A DNA stretch of 64,000 nucleotides, taken from the NCBI GenBank assembly GCA_018660265.1, contig JABJKS010000085.1:62001-126000 (forward strand), written 5' to 3'. This document shows, piece by piece, positions 33,301 to 45,317 of this stretch (position 1 is the first letter of the stretch; every line of letters starts with the position of its first letter). Source of the DNA: Rhodospirillaceae bacterium. GTDB taxonomy: Bacteria > Pseudomonadota > Alphaproteobacteria > GCA-2731375. Made by a program: the position numbers and the translations under genes. Under the pieces are notes generated by a model, which saw only the letters and a program-made list of their open reading frames with translations, was not told the DNA's origin and ran no database searches.

Positions 33301-34536
33301 ATGAAATTCGGCGTCTTTTATGAACTACAATTACCCCGTCCCTGGAAAGAGGGTGATGAACATCGGATGTTTAAGGAAGCGTTGGAACAGATCGTCCTGG
33401 CCGACAAATTGGGTATCGATCATGCCTGGGCTGTGGAACATCACTTTTTAGACGAATATTCCCATTGCTCCTCACCGGAGGTTTTGCTGGCCGCAGCCGC
33501 CGGGCAAACCAAAAACATTCGTCTCGGTCACGGCATCCGCCAGGTGATCCCGAACTACAACCACCCCGCCCGTACGGCAGAGGGTTTGGGCGCGTTGGAT
33601 CTGGTCTCTGACGGCCGGGTTGATTTCGGCATTGGTGAAGGTGCCACGCGGTTGGAGTTGGGGGGCTTTGACATTCCCGCCCGGCAAAAGCGCGCCATGG
33701 CGATTGAGGCAGCGGAACAGATCGCCAATATGATGGTGATGACGCCCTATCCCGGCTTTGAAGGTGAAGGTTTCTCCATGCCCTGCCGGAACATTCTGCC
33801 CAAGCCGTTGCAGACCCCCCATCCGCCCATGTGGATGGCGTGTACCAATCGCGACACCATCAAAATCGCCGCCTCCCTGGGTATTGGCGCCCTGGCCTTC
33901 TCGTTCCTGGATCGGGAGGAAGCAAAAACCTGGTCCGACATCTATTACGACATCATCAAGTCGGATGAGTGCGTGCCCATTGGCCACAGCGTGAATGCGA
34001 ACATTGCCATCGTCTCGAATTTCTCCCTGCATCATGACCGGGAAGAGGCCATGCGCCGGGGGCAGTTGAATTTCGAATTCTTCGCCTATGCCCTGAACGC
34101 CCTGGTGGCCCATGATACCGTGCCGGGACGCACCAACCTGTGGGACGAATATATCGCCCAGCATGGTTCCAAGACCGAAGAACTGATCGCCTCTGTTAAA
34201 CGGGCACGGACCTATGTCTCGGGCATCGGCACGCCAGAGGATTTGTCCAGCCATATCGCCGAGTTTGAAGAAGCCGGCGTGGACCAGATGATCTTCCTGC
34301 AACAGGCCGGGCGGAATCTGCATAGTGAGATATGTGAGTCACTGGAATTGTTCGCAGCCGAGGTCCAGCCAAAGTTCAAAGCCAAGCAGGCGGAAAAAGC
34401 AGAGAAGAAGTCGGCTGAACTTGCCCCCTATATCAAGGCGGCTTTGGCGCGGAAGAAATTTATGAAGCCTTTGGCCGATGATGAAGTTCCCGTGGTCAAA
34501 GCATCTGTCAAGTCAGCCCAAATAGCCGGAACCTAA
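33301..34536 (+). CDS. LLM class flavin-dependent oxidoreductase
   Basis: A 411-residue bacterial luciferase-like enzyme: MKFGVFYELQLPRPW, ADKLGIDHAWAVEHHFLDEY, and RVDFGIGEGATRLELGGFDI are the barrel strands carrying flavin contacts. It lacks the non-homologous insert of true luciferase and has a Lys-rich C-terminal tail (KAKQAEKAEKKSAELAPYIK). GAGGA lies 8 bases before the ATG. It differs from the LLM protein at 13.5 kb by length and motif. It may lead the cluster continuing into the truncated 2-hydroxyacid dehydrogenase and the CoA-transferase. Substrate unknown. Confidence 0.9.
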   Translation: MKFGVFYELQLPRPWKEGDEHRMFKEALEQIVLADKLGIDHAWAVEHHFLDEYSHCSSPEVLLAAAAGQTKNIRLGHGIRQVIPNYNHPARTAEGLGALDLVSDGRVDFGIGEGATRLELGGFDIPARQKRAMAIEAAEQIANMMVMTPYPGFEGEGFSMPCRNILPKPLQTPHPPMWMACTNRDTIKIAASLGIGALAFSFLDREEAKTWSDIYYDIIKSDECVPIGHSVNANIAIVSNFSLHHDREEAMRRGQLNFEFFAYALNALVAHDTVPGRTNLWDEYIAQHGSKTEELIASVKRARTYVSGIGTPEDLSSHIAEFEEAGVDQMIFLQQAGRNLHSEICESLELFAAEVQPKFKAKQAEKAEKKSAELAPYIKAALARKKFMKPLADDEVPVVKASVKSAQIAGT

Positions 34537-34575
34537 AGTATCCGAACCAGGTTAATTGGGGCAGGGTAAGCAGCC

Positions 34576-34764
34576 ATGAAAATTTCCATCCTGGATGATT
34601 ATCATGACACATTGCGCACCCTGCCCTGCTTCGCCAAGCTGGACGGCCACGATGTCGCGCGAGAAGAATACGAAATTCTTTTTTCAGACATCTTTGACCA
34701 AATCAACGCCTATGCGAAAGGTGCCCCCATCAACGTGATCAATCCCGACGTTCTGGCAACATGA
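34576..34764 (+). pseudogene. D-2-hydroxyacid dehydrogenase remnant with internal deletion
   Basis: A 62-codon open frame. The first 27 residues (MKISILDDYHDTLRTLPCFA to GHDV) match the very N-terminus of D-isomer 2-hydroxyacid dehydrogenases, and the last 30 (YEILFSDIFDQINAYAKGAP to VLA) match their C-terminus. About 250 residues, including the NAD fold and the catalytic Arg-Glu-His, are missing with the frame kept. The SD AGGG remains, and its stop overlaps the CoA-transferase start (ATGA). It is an almost clean internal deletion, perhaps retained as a translated leader for the next gene. Confidence 0.75.
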
Positions 34765-35963
34765 CCGAACCCCAACCCATGGCCGGTGTTCGGGTTCTGG
34801 ACCTGGCCACATTTATCGCTGCGCCGTTCACGGCGACAATCCTGGGCGAATTCGGGGCCGAAGTAATCAAGGTGGAACAGCCGGGCAGCGGCGATCCCAT
34901 GCGCAAGTTCGGCACCGCCACCGAACTGCCGGATAGTTCCTTGGCCTGGCTGTCCGAGGCGCGAAACAAACAATCCATTACGCTGAACTTGAAAGCGCCG
35001 CAGGGTGTCGATCTGTTCAAGCGTCTGGTGGCGCAGACAGATGTACTTTGCGAGAACTTCCGCCCCGGTACTTTGGAAAAATGGGGCCTAGGCTATGACG
35101 TCCTGCGCGCCATAAATCCAAAATTGGTTATGTTGCAGGTCAGTGGCTACGGCCAGGACGGCCCATACCGGGACCGGCCGGGCTTTGCCCGCATTGCCCA
35201 TGCGGTTGGCGGCCTGACCTATTTGGCGGGCATGCCCGGCGAAGCGCCTGTCACGCCGGGCTCTACGTCCTTGGCGGACTATATATCCGGATTGTTTGGC
35301 GCCATCGGCGTATTAATGGCCTTACGCAGCGTGGAACAAACGGGCCAGGGGCAAACAGTGGATGTGGCCCTGTTCGAAAGTATATTCAGGGTGCTGGACG
35401 AATTGGCACCGGTCTATGCGAAACACGGCACGGTGCGGGAGCGGGAGGGTCTGGGCACCCGCAATGTATGCCCGCACGGCCATTTCCCCACCAAAGACGG
35501 CGAATGGGTTGCCGTTGCGTGTACATCGGACAAAATCTGGGACCGTATGGCGCGCAACGTTCTGGATCGCCCCGATCTGGCGGACAGCCATCCAACGACG
35601 GCCGATCGGGTTGCCGACAGGGACCTGATTGATGGCGCGGTGCGGAATTTCACCCTTGCGAATCCCTCAGCCGAAGTGGTGGCAATCTGCGCCGGGGGAG
35701 AGGTTCCCTGCGCCACGATCAACTCCATCGCCGATATTTTTGCCGATCCCCAATTTGATGCCCGCGGTACCCTGCATCGTATGCAACACGCTCTTTTAGG
35801 TGAGGTTGTGGTGCCTGACGTCCTGCCAAGGTTATCGGGAACGCCAGGAACCATAGAAAACCTGGGCCCTGCGCTTGGAAATTGGAACGATGAAGTCTAT
35901 GGCAAACGCCTTGGTCTATCGCCTTCAGAACGTGAGGAGCTGCAAAAAAATGGCGTAATTTAG
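34761..35963 (+). CDS. CaiB/BaiF family (class III) CoA-transferase
   Basis: A 400-residue family III CoA-transferase. The N-terminal VLDLATFIAAPFTATILGEF and FGAEVIKVEQPGSGDPMR are diagnostic, and catalytic D173 lies in SLADYISGLFG. Family members transfer CoA between carboxylates through an aspartyl anhydride. The ATG overlaps the stop of the shrunken 2-hydroxyacid dehydrogenase frame by four bases, so translation probably reinitiates from it. It follows an LLM oxidoreductase and precedes the atp operon. The acyl substrate cannot be inferred. Confidence 0.92.
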   Translation: MTEPQPMAGVRVLDLATFIAAPFTATILGEFGAEVIKVEQPGSGDPMRKFGTATELPDSSLAWLSEARNKQSITLNLKAPQGVDLFKRLVAQTDVLCENFRPGTLEKWGLGYDVLRAINPKLVMLQVSGYGQDGPYRDRPGFARIAHAVGGLTYLAGMPGEAPVTPGSTSLADYISGLFGAIGVLMALRSVEQTGQGQTVDVALFESIFRVLDELAPVYAKHGTVREREGLGTRNVCPHGHFPTKDGEWVAVACTSDKIWDRMARNVLDRPDLADSHPTTADRVADRDLIDGAVRNFTLANPSAEVVAICAGGEVPCATINSIADIFADPQFDARGTLHRMQHALLGEVVVPDVLPRLSGTPGTIENLGPALGNWNDEVYGKRLGLSPSEREELQKNGVI

Positions 35964-36089
35964 ACCCTGCGACACCTTGAAGCGTCGTAGCCGCTTGCCA
36001 GGACTGAATGGCTATGCTACGAAACGCCGCGTCTTACGATGGAGCTGTCCAAAAGACTATTTCGTCGTAAATTTAGCCTTATGTTTTCA

Positions 36090-36117
36090 AGGACTTAGGC
36101 AGTATTGGCTAAGTCCT
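36090..36117 (+). promoter_or_regulatory. Hairpin in the atp operon leader
   Basis: AGGACTTAG (36090-36098) pairs perfectly with CTAAGTCCT (36109-36117) around a 10-base loop, 55 bp before the atpH start. There is no U-run, so a leader structure or a weak terminator for the upstream gene are both possible. Confidence 0.5.
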
Positions 36118-36171
36118 GTTCGTTGTCGATTTCTTTCCGCGACTTCTTTTCGCAATGAGGACCCCGTAAAC

Positions 36172-36731
36172 GTGTCAGCCGAAGCAAGCGTCGTATCCGG
36201 CATAGCAGGACGGTACGCCACCGCACTGTTCGAACTCGCGCGCGATAATGGTGCGCTGGATCAGGTTGCCTCAGACCTTTCGGATCTGGGTAACATGATA
36301 GAGCAATCAGACGATTTGAACCGTTTGTTGCGCAGCCCAATTATTGCCGCCGAAGATCAGGCCAAAGGTATTGCCGCGGTACTGGATAAAGCCGGTGCCC
36401 AGACAATGGTCGCCAATTTCGTTGCCGTTGTGGCCAAGAACCGCCGCCTGTTCGCTTTACGCGACATGGTCCGGGCCTTCCGGTCCCTGTTGTCGGTCCA
36501 CCGTGGTGAAGTGGTGGCGGAGATAACTTCCGCCCACAGCCTGAACGATGAGCAATTGAACAAGATTAAAGCCGAATTATCCGCATCGATGAAAACCGAT
36601 GTGCAAGTTGAAACGGCAGTGGATGAAAGCATCCTGGGCGGCATGATCGTCAAGGTGGGATCGCGTATGGTCGATTCATCGCTGCGAACAAAAATTCAAA
36701 ATCTCAGATTTGCCATGAGGGGAGTTGAGTA

Positions 36732-36732
<1 letters not shown>
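36172..36732 (+). CDS. atpH: F1F0 ATP synthase subunit delta
   Basis: A 186-residue delta (OSCP) subunit, the stator link between F1 and the b-subunits. Motifs: [20 protein letters not shown] at the N-terminus, [18 protein letters not shown] in the middle and the C-terminal [24 protein letters not shown] signature. It starts with GTG at 36172; the longer open frame upstream has no family match. It is the first gene of atpHAGDC, the alphaproteobacterial F1 cluster in which F0 genes are located elsewhere. Its stop overlaps the atpA start (TAATGG). Confidence 0.95.
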
Positions 36733-38261
<1,529 letters not shown>

Positions 38262-38310
38262 TTCGCCACCTTTTGCACGAATAAGGTTAAACGTTAAGGG
38301 CGCCGTCTAA

Positions 38311-39207
38311 ATGGCAAACCTAAAAGAACTAAAAAACCGGATCACCTCCGTCACTTCGACGCAGAAGATCACCAAGGCCATGCAGATGGTGGCCGCGGCA
38401 AAATTGCGCCGGGCTCAGGAAGCAGCAGAACAATCCCGCCCCTATGCCCAACGCATGGAACGGATGATCGCATCCGTCGCATCCAACCTGCCAAGTCTGG
38501 ACAATGCCCCGCCCCTGGTGGCTGGTACCGGCAAGGAGGATGTGCATTTATTGGTGGTTGTGACAGCGGAACGCGGCTTGTGCGGTGCCTTCAACACGAA
38601 TGTCATCCGCGCTGTACGCAGACGTGCCGTTGAGCTGCGGGATCAGGGCAAAGAGGTGAAATTATTTTGTGTCGGTCGCAAGGGTGAAGAAAGCCTGCGC
38701 CGTGATATGGGCGATGACATCGTTGAATATGTTACGTTGCGGGAAGTAAAGAACATCTCCTTCGTTGATGCCCGGCCCATCGCCGAAAAACTGTCACAGA
38801 TGTTCACGGACGGAGAGTTCGACGTTTGCACGGTTTATTATAACGCCTTTAAGTCTGTAATCAGCCAAGTCGTCACAGCGCAACAGTTGATCCCGGTCAG
38901 CTTGCCCGACGAAGACGCTGTAGCCGATGAAGACGCGGTTGACCTGGGCGGCGCGATCTATGATTACGAGCCGGAGGAAGACGATCTTCTCGGCGTCTTG
39001 GTACCACGGAACATGTCCGTGCAGATTTACCGCTCCCTGCTGGAAAGTGGCGCGGCGGAACATGCTGCGCGGATGACCTCCATGGATAACGCCACGCGCA
39101 ACGCCGGCGACATGATTGACGGCCTGACCCTGACCTACAACCGTACGCGCCAGGCCATCATCACCAAGGAATTGATTGAAATCGTATCCGGTGCCGAGGC
39201 GCTGTAG
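38311..39207 (+). CDS. atpG: F1F0 ATP synthase subunit gamma
   Basis: A 298-residue central-shaft subunit. The N-terminal helix [20 protein letters not shown] and C-terminal helix [20 protein letters not shown] are the strongly conserved coiled-coil ends that rotate within alpha3beta3. The middle carries [12 protein letters not shown] and an acidic stretch ([14 protein letters not shown]) of a kind often seen in alphaproteobacteria. It lies 49 bp after atpA. Confidence 0.97.
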   Translation: MANLKELKNRITSVTSTQKITKAMQMVAAAKLRRAQEAAEQSRPYAQRMERMIASVASNLPSLDNAPPLVAGTGKEDVHLLVVVTAERGLCGAFNTNVIRAVRRRAVELRDQGKEVKLFCVGRKGEESLRRDMGDDIVEYVTLREVKNISFVDARPIAEKLSQMFTDGEFDVCTVYYNAFKSVISQVVTAQQLIPVSLPDEDAVADEDAVDLGGAIYDYEPEEDDLLGVLVPRNMSVQIYRSLLESGAAEHAARMTSMDNATRNAGDMIDGLTLTYNRTRQAIITKELIEIVSGAEAL

Positions 39208-39271
39208 CGCCCGTCATTTGGATACTTACGCGAAAACAACTTTAAGTTACCCAAATCTAAGCTACGAATAG

Positions 39272-40711
<1,440 letters not shown>

Positions 40712-40751
40712 GTCGCTTCTCTTCAGTAACCTAATCTAAGGGACGAATACC

Positions 40752-41153
40752 ATGGCCGATAAGGTCGCATTCGAACTGGTTTCCCCGGACCGGCTGTTAA
40801 TGTCGGTGGAAGCCGACGCCGTGGCAATGCCGGGAATGGAGGGTGATTTCGGTGTACTGCCAGGTCATGCTCCTCTGATCTCTGCCCTGCGCGCAGGCGT
40901 CATTGAGGTCGAAGGTGCGGGCGATGCCCCTGACCGGATCTATATTGCCGGCGGGTTCGCAGAGGTCGCGGCTGACCGTCTGGTTGTTCTGGCCGAAGAG
41001 GCCGTCGTCGTGGCCGATATGGACCGGGCGGATCTGGACCAGCGTGTCCAGGACGCCAATGACGAATTGTCCAGCGCCGAAGAGGGCGAGGAACGCCGTC
41101 TGGCAGAAGGTAAAATTGCCGCCCTTCAGGAATTGTTGGGCGGCGCACGTTAG
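40752..41153 (+). CDS. atpC: F1F0 ATP synthase subunit epsilon
   Basis: A 133-residue epsilon subunit. The beta-sandwich starts FELVSPDRLLMSVEADAVAM and contains GDFGVLPGHAPLISALR and YIAGGFAEVAADRLVVLAEE; the C-terminal two helices are the regulatory arm. Last gene of the operon, followed within 30 bp by a strong terminator. Confidence 0.96.
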   Translation: MADKVAFELVSPDRLLMSVEADAVAMPGMEGDFGVLPGHAPLISALRAGVIEVEGAGDAPDRIYIAGGFAEVAADRLVVLAEEAVVVADMDRADLDQRVQDANDELSSAEEGEERRLAEGKIAALQELLGGAR

Positions 41154-41178
41154 GCCAGGGCTAAATTCCATGGAATTC

Positions 41179-41210
41179 AAGCCCGCCTGGAATTACCAAG
41201 GCGGGCTTTT
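41179..41210 (+). terminator. Rho-independent terminator of the atp operon
   Basis: AAGCCCGCCT (41179-41188) pairs with AGGCGGGCTT (41199-41208), and the right arm runs into TTTT. Confidence 0.92.
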
Positions 41211-41249
41211 CCATTTATGGGAACAGAATTAGATTTAGGGAAACGGACT

Positions 41250-42443
41250 ATGACGGTACGACGGGGACGCAATTTTCTACAAACACCGGGACCCACCAAT
41301 ATTCCCGACCGGATCTTAAACGCCATGCATCAACCGGCCTGGGAATATTCCGGCCCGGATTTTGCCGCCTTAGCCCGTGAATGCCTGACCGATATTCGCC
41401 CCATCTTTAAGACCGACGGCAAAGTTTTCATCTATGGCTCCAATGGCCATGGTGCCTGGGAAGCAGCCCTCTCCAACATTCTTTCCCCCGGCGACAAGGT
41501 TCTGGTGCCCGAAACCGGTCTGTTTTCCTTCGCCTGGTCGGCAATGGCAAAGGACCTGGGCGTCACCATCGAGACAATCCCCAGTGATTGGCGGCACGCC
41601 ATTGATGCCAATCAGGTGGAAGAATACCTGCGTGCCGATACCAAGGGTGAATATCGCGCCGTCCTAATGGTTCACACGGAAACCGCCACTGGCATCACTT
41701 CGGATATCCCCAGTGTGCGGAAAGCCATGGATGCCGCGGGTCACGATGCTTTGTTGGTGACCGATGTTATTGCCTCCCTCGCCTGTACCGACTTCCGCAT
41801 GGATGAATGGGGCGTCGATGTGGCCATTGGCGGTTCGCAAAAGGGCCTGATGTGCCCCATCGGCCTGGGCTTCAACGCCACCAACGATAAGGCCCGCGCG
41901 GTCGCCAAGGCGGGCGGCAGTCCCCGCGCCTATTGGGACTGGGAGGCACGATCCACGGCCCGACCGGAAGTCTATCGCTGGTTCGCGGGCACGGCGCCGG
42001 AGCATATGATTTTCGGTCTGCGGGAAGCCTTGGATATGCTGGCGGAGGAGGGCCTTGAAGCCACCTTCGCGCGCCACCGCCGCCTTGGGGACGCCACCCG
42101 TGCCGCCGTCTCTGCCTGGTCAACGGCGGGTGCTATGGAACTCAACGCCTTGGTGCCCGGGCAACGGGCCGAGTCCATCACCACAATCCGCATGGGCAAA
42201 GACTATGACGGCAAGGCCTTCCAGGGTTTGCTGCGGGAAAACTTCAACGTCGCGGTGGGTGGCGGCCTGGGCCAGCTAGAGGGCAAAGCCTTCCGCATTG
42301 GCCATATGGGTGATGTCAACGAACCCATGATCCTGGGCACCCTGGCCTCCATCGAAGCCGCCTTCCAAATCCTTGGCACCCCGTACGGCGAAGGCGCATT
42401 ACCAGCCGCCATCGCAAGCCTGGCAAAGGCGCACGGGACTTAA
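41250..42443 (+). CDS. Class V PLP aminotransferase, serine/alanine-glyoxylate type
   Basis: A 397-residue pyridoxal-phosphate aminotransferase. NFLQTPGPTNIPDRILNAM is the typical start of alanine/serine-glyoxylate aminotransferases, GSNGHGAWEAALSN binds the cofactor phosphate, and K198 in GGSQKGLMCP forms the Schiff base. Such enzymes interconvert serine or alanine and glyoxylate in photorespiratory-like or one-carbon serine pathways. ATG 41250 has AGGG nine bases upstream; an 11-codon upstream extension overlapping the terminator is rejected. Its 3' end overlaps the hydrolase on the other strand by 4 bases. Confidence 0.92.
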   Translation: MTVRRGRNFLQTPGPTNIPDRILNAMHQPAWEYSGPDFAALARECLTDIRPIFKTDGKVFIYGSNGHGAWEAALSNILSPGDKVLVPETGLFSFAWSAMAKDLGVTIETIPSDWRHAIDANQVEEYLRADTKGEYRAVLMVHTETATGITSDIPSVRKAMDAAGHDALLVTDVIASLACTDFRMDEWGVDVAIGGSQKGLMCPIGLGFNATNDKARAVAKAGGSPRAYWDWEARSTARPEVYRWFAGTAPEHMIFGLREALDMLAEEGLEATFARHRRLGDATRAAVSAWSTAGAMELNALVPGQRAESITTIRMGKDYDGKAFQGLLRENFNVAVGGGLGQLEGKAFRIGHMGDVNEPMILGTLASIEAAFQILGTPYGEGALPAAIASLAKAHGT

Positions 42444-43228
42444 ACCCCGTTTAAGAACCCCAGCAACGCTGCCGTAAAGCCTGCGGGCTGTTCCACGTTG
42501 GAGAGGTGGGAGGCGTCTGGGATTACCACCAGTTGGGCATTGGGGATACGTTCCGCCATGGCTTCAGACTGGGCCACGGTGGTGGAGGGATCATCCGCAC
42601 CGACAATGACAAGGGTTGGAATGTCTATGGTGTGCAGTTGCTCGAGATAGTCCAGGGTTTTGAGGGCGTGGCAGCAACCGGCAAAACCGCTGGGTGCCGT
42701 GGCCAGAAATTGCGCCCGAATGGCCTCGACCGATGATGGCTTGGTGGCCAGATAGGCACCCGTGAACCAACGGTCCATGGTTGGATCCGCCAAGGGGAAC
42801 ATTCCAGAAGACATGGACATGGTGATGCGTTCATCCCAGGTTGCCTGCGCCTCCACCGGCATTTGGGCCGATGTATCGCATAAGCTTAAACTTTTGAAAT
42901 GGCCAGCCTGACGCAGCGCGATATTCTGGCCGATCATCCCACCCATGGACAGACCGACCCAATGCACCTGGCTCAGGTCCAGGCCACCCATCAACGCGAT
43001 GGCATCATCGCCCAGTTGGTCCAGGCTGTAGGCCCCTTCTGGCGCGGCAGTGCCCCCGTGACCCCGGGTGTCATAACACAGCACTCTGAATTTTTCGGCC
43101 AGTTTTGGCAGCTGCGGTGCCCACATGATCGAGGATGAGCCCAAGGAATGGCTTAGTACCACAGCTGGCGCGCCTTCCGGGCCGAACAATTCATATTCGA
43201 TGGATATACCATTGGCTAGAAATTTCAT
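42440..43228 (-). CDS. Alpha/beta hydrolase, 3-oxoadipate enol-lactonase-like
   Basis: A 262-residue alpha/beta hydrolase. The nucleophile elbow is GLSMGGMIG, the oxyanion region LSHSLGSSSIMW, and the catalytic His lies in IPDASHLSNVEQP. The overall match is to 3-oxoadipate enol-lactonase (PcaD)-like enzymes of aromatic degradation, but related lactonases and esterases look the same. ATG 43228 has GGAGGG six bases upstream, inside the last codons of the cupin gene, so the two are coupled. No other pca genes are near, which lowers the specific call. Confidence 0.88.
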   Translation of the reverse strand: MKFLANGISIEYELFGPEGAPAVVLSHSLGSSSIMWAPQLPKLAEKFRVLCYDTRGHGGTAAPEGAYSLDQLGDDAIALMGGLDLSQVHWVGLSMGGMIGQNIALRQAGHFKSLSLCDTSAQMPVEAQATWDERITMSMSSGMFPLADPTMDRWFTGAYLATKPSSVEAIRAQFLATAPSGFAGCCHALKTLDYLEQLHTIDIPTLVIVGADDPSTTVAQSEAMAERIPNAQLVVIPDASHLSNVEQPAGFTAALLGFLNGV

Positions 43229-43231
43229 CAC

Positions 43232-43561
43232 TTACCCTCCATCTGATGTCGGAATAGGATGTGCTTTCATTTCCACTTCGATAAAGACCAGCTCTTCCGT
43301 GCCCGCATTGATCACATTGTGGGCCACCCCGGCCGGGCGGGCATAGGAAACGCCAAAGGTCAGTTGCGCCTGGCTCTCACTGCCGTCCGGCGCAATAAGT
43401 CGCAATGTACCATCCGTCATGGGCACCACCACATAATCCCATTGATGGACATGAGGTGTTGTCTCCGCCCCCGGCGCGAAACGATATTTGGTGACCCGCA
43501 CCCGGTCATTGTCTTCCTGCACAGTGGCAATCGCAGCCGCGCGTTCTGTTTCATCCGTCAT
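43232..43561 (-). CDS. Small cupin domain protein
   Basis: A 109-residue single cupin. Motif 1 reads around PGAETTPHVHQWDYVVVPMT, with His ligands, and motif 2 around GVSYARPAGVAHNVINAGTE. ATG 43561 follows AGGAGA. The much longer open frame on this strand that begins inside the divergent ThDP gene is a shadow. First gene of a coupled pair with the lactonase-like hydrolase. Its role may be sensing or isomerisation; unproven. Confidence 0.85.
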   Translation of the reverse strand: MTDETERAAAIATVQEDNDRVRVTKYRFAPGAETTPHVHQWDYVVVPMTDGTLRLIAPDGSESQAQLTFGVSYARPAGVAHNVINAGTEELVFIEVEMKAHPIPTSDGG

Positions 43562-43651
43562 CTGATCTCTCCTATTCAGGGCAAATCTACCACGAAATTT
43601 GTCCTCTGCGAGGCTCTTGTAGGGTTGGGTTCCATAGGGCACTGTCGGGCC

Positions 43652-45310
43652 ATGAATGATGTAACAGAACAGACTATGACCGGCGGCGATGTCCTGGTGG
43701 ATACCTTGATCAGCCATGGTGTGGATACGGCGTTTACCGTCACGGGGGAGAGCTTCCTGGCGGTGTTGGAGGCCCTGCGCCGCAAACGCAACCAAATCAG
43801 CCTGATCACCACCCGGGTTGAAGGTGGCGGCGCTTTCGCGGCGGAGGCCTTCGGCAAACTGACAGGACGGCCCGCCGCCTTGTTCGTCTCCCGCGGGCCA
43901 GGTGCCACCAATGCCGCCATTGGCATCCATACGGCGCGACAGGATTGCACCCCCATGGTGTTGTTCATTGGCCATGTGCGCAGCGCTTCCCAGGGGCGCG
44001 AGGCGTTTCAGGAGATTGACCAATGCGCCATGTTCGCCCCTATCGCCAAGGCTGTTCTGCAACCCAATAACGGCGATCAGGTAGCCGAAGTCACCGCCCG
44101 CGCCATTGGGCTATCCATGGCCGGGCGGCCAGGCCCGGTGGTTGTGGTACTGCCCAAGGATCTGACCGACGACCCGGTCCGCCAGACAGCCATTCCAGCG
44201 CCCAGCCAACGCACCGTCGTAGCGCCCGACCCAGACACGATTACCCAAGCCGCCAAGATGATAGCAGCCGCCAAGCGGCCCTTGTTGTTGTCCGGCGAAA
44301 TGGTTGCCCTGCAAGACGCCACCCCCGCCCTTGTCGCATTGGTGGAGGCCATGGGGGCCCCTATTATGAGCACCTACCGCCGGCAGGATACCTATCCCAA
44401 TGATCATGGGGCCTATGCCGGGCATATGGAGATCAACCGCCTGCCCTATCAACAACAAGCCCTGGCGGAGGCTGATTTGCTCATTGCCGTGGGCAGCCGC
44501 ATGGACGGCATCACGTCGGAAGATGGTGCCCTGCCCAGGGCGCATCAGTCATTCCTGCAGATTTATCCCGATGCGGAGGTTTTGGCCAATCGACAGCCTG
44601 ATCTTGCCGTACTGTCAGACCCTGGCCCCGCCTGCCTTGCCTTGGCAAAACAATTGGCGCCCCTTAAAGATACAAACTGGCGCGACGACCTGCATCAAGC
44701 CTATCTGAAAAGTTGCGAAGCAGGTGCAGTTGTCGTTCAGGGTGCCGTGGATTTATCCTATATCGCCGCCGAGGTGCAACGCCAGCTTCCTGGTGAAACC
44801 ACAATCCTGACGGACGCGGGCAGTTTCTCACGCTGGATCCACCGCTTTTACCGCTTTAACCGCTCCCATACCCAGGCAGGTCCCGTGTCAGGTGCCATGG
44901 GCTATGCGGTTCCCGGCGCTATTGGTGCTCGCCTGGCCCGCCCCAACTGCCCGGCAGTGGCCTTTGTCGGCGATGGCGGTTTTATGATGACCGGGCAGGA
45001 ACTGGTCACGGCGGTAGAACAAAATATCGATCTGGTGGTGGTGGTCTGCGACAATGGGGTTCATGGCTCCATTCTGGAAGGACAGCGCCAACGCTTTGGC
45101 CCTGATCATACCTATGGCACCCGCCTGCACAGCCCCGACTTTGCAGATTTGGCCCGGGCCTACGGCTGTGCCGCCTGGACCGTGCGCGAAACGGATGCAT
45201 TCGGTGCCGTCTTGGCGGCGGCAATAGCCCACCCTGGCCCCGCCCTGATCCACCTGTTGACGGATGATCGGGATATCGCACCGTTTGATAAAGGGCCGGA
45301 CGTCGTTTAG
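43652..45310 (+). CDS. Thiamine diphosphate-dependent enzyme, acetolactate synthase-like
   Basis: A 552-residue ThDP enzyme with three domains. The activating glutamate is in TTRVEGGGAFAAEAFGKLTG near residue 53, the middle domain has PAPSQRTVVAPDPDTITQ, and the cofactor metal site is GDGGFMMTGQELVTAVEQ leading to VVVVCDNG. The family covers acetolactate synthase, benzoylformate decarboxylase, oxalyl-CoA decarboxylase and others, with no small subunit here, so a catabolic decarboxylase or carboligase is more likely than branched-chain synthesis. ATG 43652 is the start of the family; 131 upstream codons of open frame are antisense to the cupin and rejected. Confidence 0.88.
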   Translation: MNDVTEQTMTGGDVLVDTLISHGVDTAFTVTGESFLAVLEALRRKRNQISLITTRVEGGGAFAAEAFGKLTGRPAALFVSRGPGATNAAIGIHTARQDCTPMVLFIGHVRSASQGREAFQEIDQCAMFAPIAKAVLQPNNGDQVAEVTARAIGLSMAGRPGPVVVVLPKDLTDDPVRQTAIPAPSQRTVVAPDPDTITQAAKMIAAAKRPLLLSGEMVALQDATPALVALVEAMGAPIMSTYRRQDTYPNDHGAYAGHMEINRLPYQQQALAEADLLIAVGSRMDGITSEDGALPRAHQSFLQIYPDAEVLANRQPDLAVLSDPGPACLALAKQLAPLKDTNWRDDLHQAYLKSCEAGAVVVQGAVDLSYIAAEVQRQLPGETTILTDAGSFSRWIHRFYRFNRSHTQAGPVSGAMGYAVPGAIGARLARPNCPAVAFVGDGGFMMTGQELVTAVEQNIDLVVVVCDNGVHGSILEGQRQRFGPDHTYGTRLHSPDFADLARAYGCAAWTVRETDAFGAVLAAAIAHPGPALIHLLTDDRDIAPFDKGPDVV

Positions 45311-45317
45311 GCAGGCC

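Noticed and set aside
43259-43651. N-terminal extension of the ThDP enzyme
   Set aside because: It is antisense to the cupin gene and lacks homology; the family starts at ATG 43652.
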